From: Schlegelella aquatica
GTDB lineage: Bacteria > Pseudomonadota > Gammaproteobacteria > Burkholderiales > Burkholderiaceae_C
DNA length: 64,000 bases
NCBI RefSeq assembly: GCF_026013905.1
Contig: NZ_CP110257.1
Span: 2,192,001-2,256,000 of the forward strand
Reading direction: 5' to 3'
Part shown: one piece after another, positions 63,808 to 64,000 of the stretch
Layout: the number at the start of each line of letters is the position of its first letter
How positions within the stretch are numbered: the stretch's first letter is position 1
Program-made: the position numbers and the translations under genes
The notes under the pieces: generated by a model
Databases searched by the model: none
What the model was told of the DNA's origin: nothing
What the model saw: only the letters and a program-made list of their open reading frames with translations

Positions 63808-64000
63808 ATGCAAATGAAACACTTGATCGGATGTGTGGTGGCGGCGACCTTCGCCGTCGGGTCTTATGCGCAGGGCGGCGCAGCCGGCACGCCCGACAGC
63901 GCGGCCGGGGCCGGCAGCGCCACGATGAGCACCTCGCCGTCCCAGGAGCCCCAATCGGTGCAGGGCTCGCCCTCCTCGGCGACGGGGGGCTCGAGCAGCA
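63808..64000 (+). CDS. secreted low-complexity protein, N-terminal part (runs off the right edge)
   Basis: The first 64 codons are present. MQMKHLIGCVVAATFAVGSYA forms a signal sequence (first 20: MQMKHLIGCVVAATFAVGSY) with likely cleavage near SYA-QG. The mature start is Gly/Ala/Ser-rich (GSATMSTSPSQEPQSVQGSP). A strong GGAGGAAAGGAA ribosome site suggests high expression. A second ATG two codons on is possible. The rest lies beyond the window, so no function is given. Confidence 0.72.
   Translation, partial: MQMKHLIGCVVAATFAVGSYAQGGAAGTPDSAAGAGSATMSTSPSQEPQSVQGSPSSATGGSSS

Overview
The window is about 64 kb of high-GC (roughly two-thirds G+C or more) bacterial chromosome, densely packed with genes. 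Gene content and order point to a betaproteobacterium of the order Burkholderiales, probably in the Rubrivivax/Leptothrix/Caldimonas neighbourhood. The supporting signs are a dapA-bamC pair, class I fumarase, a coaBC-dut operon, the MoxR-DUF58-TgpA cassette, a cupin oxygenase gene of the RoxA type, and alanine-rich small lipoproteins. The genus is an inference. I saw no rRNA, tRNA, phage, insertion sequence or CRISPR array.

Layout. 1-10 kb: the 5' part of acetyl-CoA synthetase, a YqhA-type membrane protein, a complete six-gene Mrp/Mnh Na+/H+ antiporter operon (A/B fused, then C, D, E, F, G), and a divergent class I fumarase. 10-18 kb: an MscS channel, a histone-deacetylase-like hydrolase, the MoxR-DUF58-TgpA operon and lytic transglycosylase MltB. 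18-27 kb: ComEC, a RidA-like protein, DsbB, and topoisomerase IV as parE-GNAT-parC. 27-33 kb: an MFS transporter, a 48-residue membrane protein, an SDR, a methyltransferase broken by a 28-bp duplication, dapA, bamC and an MBL hydrolase. 33-39 kb: a small lipoprotein, a RoxA-like oxygenase with an overlapping partner, an FKBP isomerase, coaBC-dut, a secreted transglutaminase and a TlpA-like thioredoxin. 39-43 kb: a GbsR/MarR regulator with cydAB. 43-50 kb: alaS, a succinate-semialdehyde-type dehydrogenase, a phospholipase-D-like lipoprotein and hydroxypyruvate isomerase. 50-56 kb: a COG4315 lipoprotein, an ECF sigma/anti-sigma pair, and a ybhP-clsB-ybhN cluster. 56-64 kb: several small unknown genes, a DUF502 membrane protein, a glycosyltransferase, a LysR/azoreductase/pirin group, a lone receiver-domain protein, an esterase and the start of a secreted protein.

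How the genes work together. Many neighbours overlap by four bases (ATGA or GTGA), which marks tightly coupled operons: mnh, moxR-DUF58-tgpA, coaBC-dut, cydAB, sigma/anti-sigma and ybhP-clsB-ybhN. Envelope biology recurs throughout: ion antiport, osmotic release, peptidoglycan, lipids, outer-membrane assembly and disulfides.

The most unusual signal is a 78-bp, hairpin-rich intergenic repeat. It occurs at three convergent gene junctions (mnhG/yqhA, fumarase/mscS, parC/dsbB). At each one it begins on the base directly after a TGA stop codon. Other points of note are several separate 12-bp tandem arrays, an 11-base G tract just upstream of mnhA, and the duplication-broken methyltransferase.
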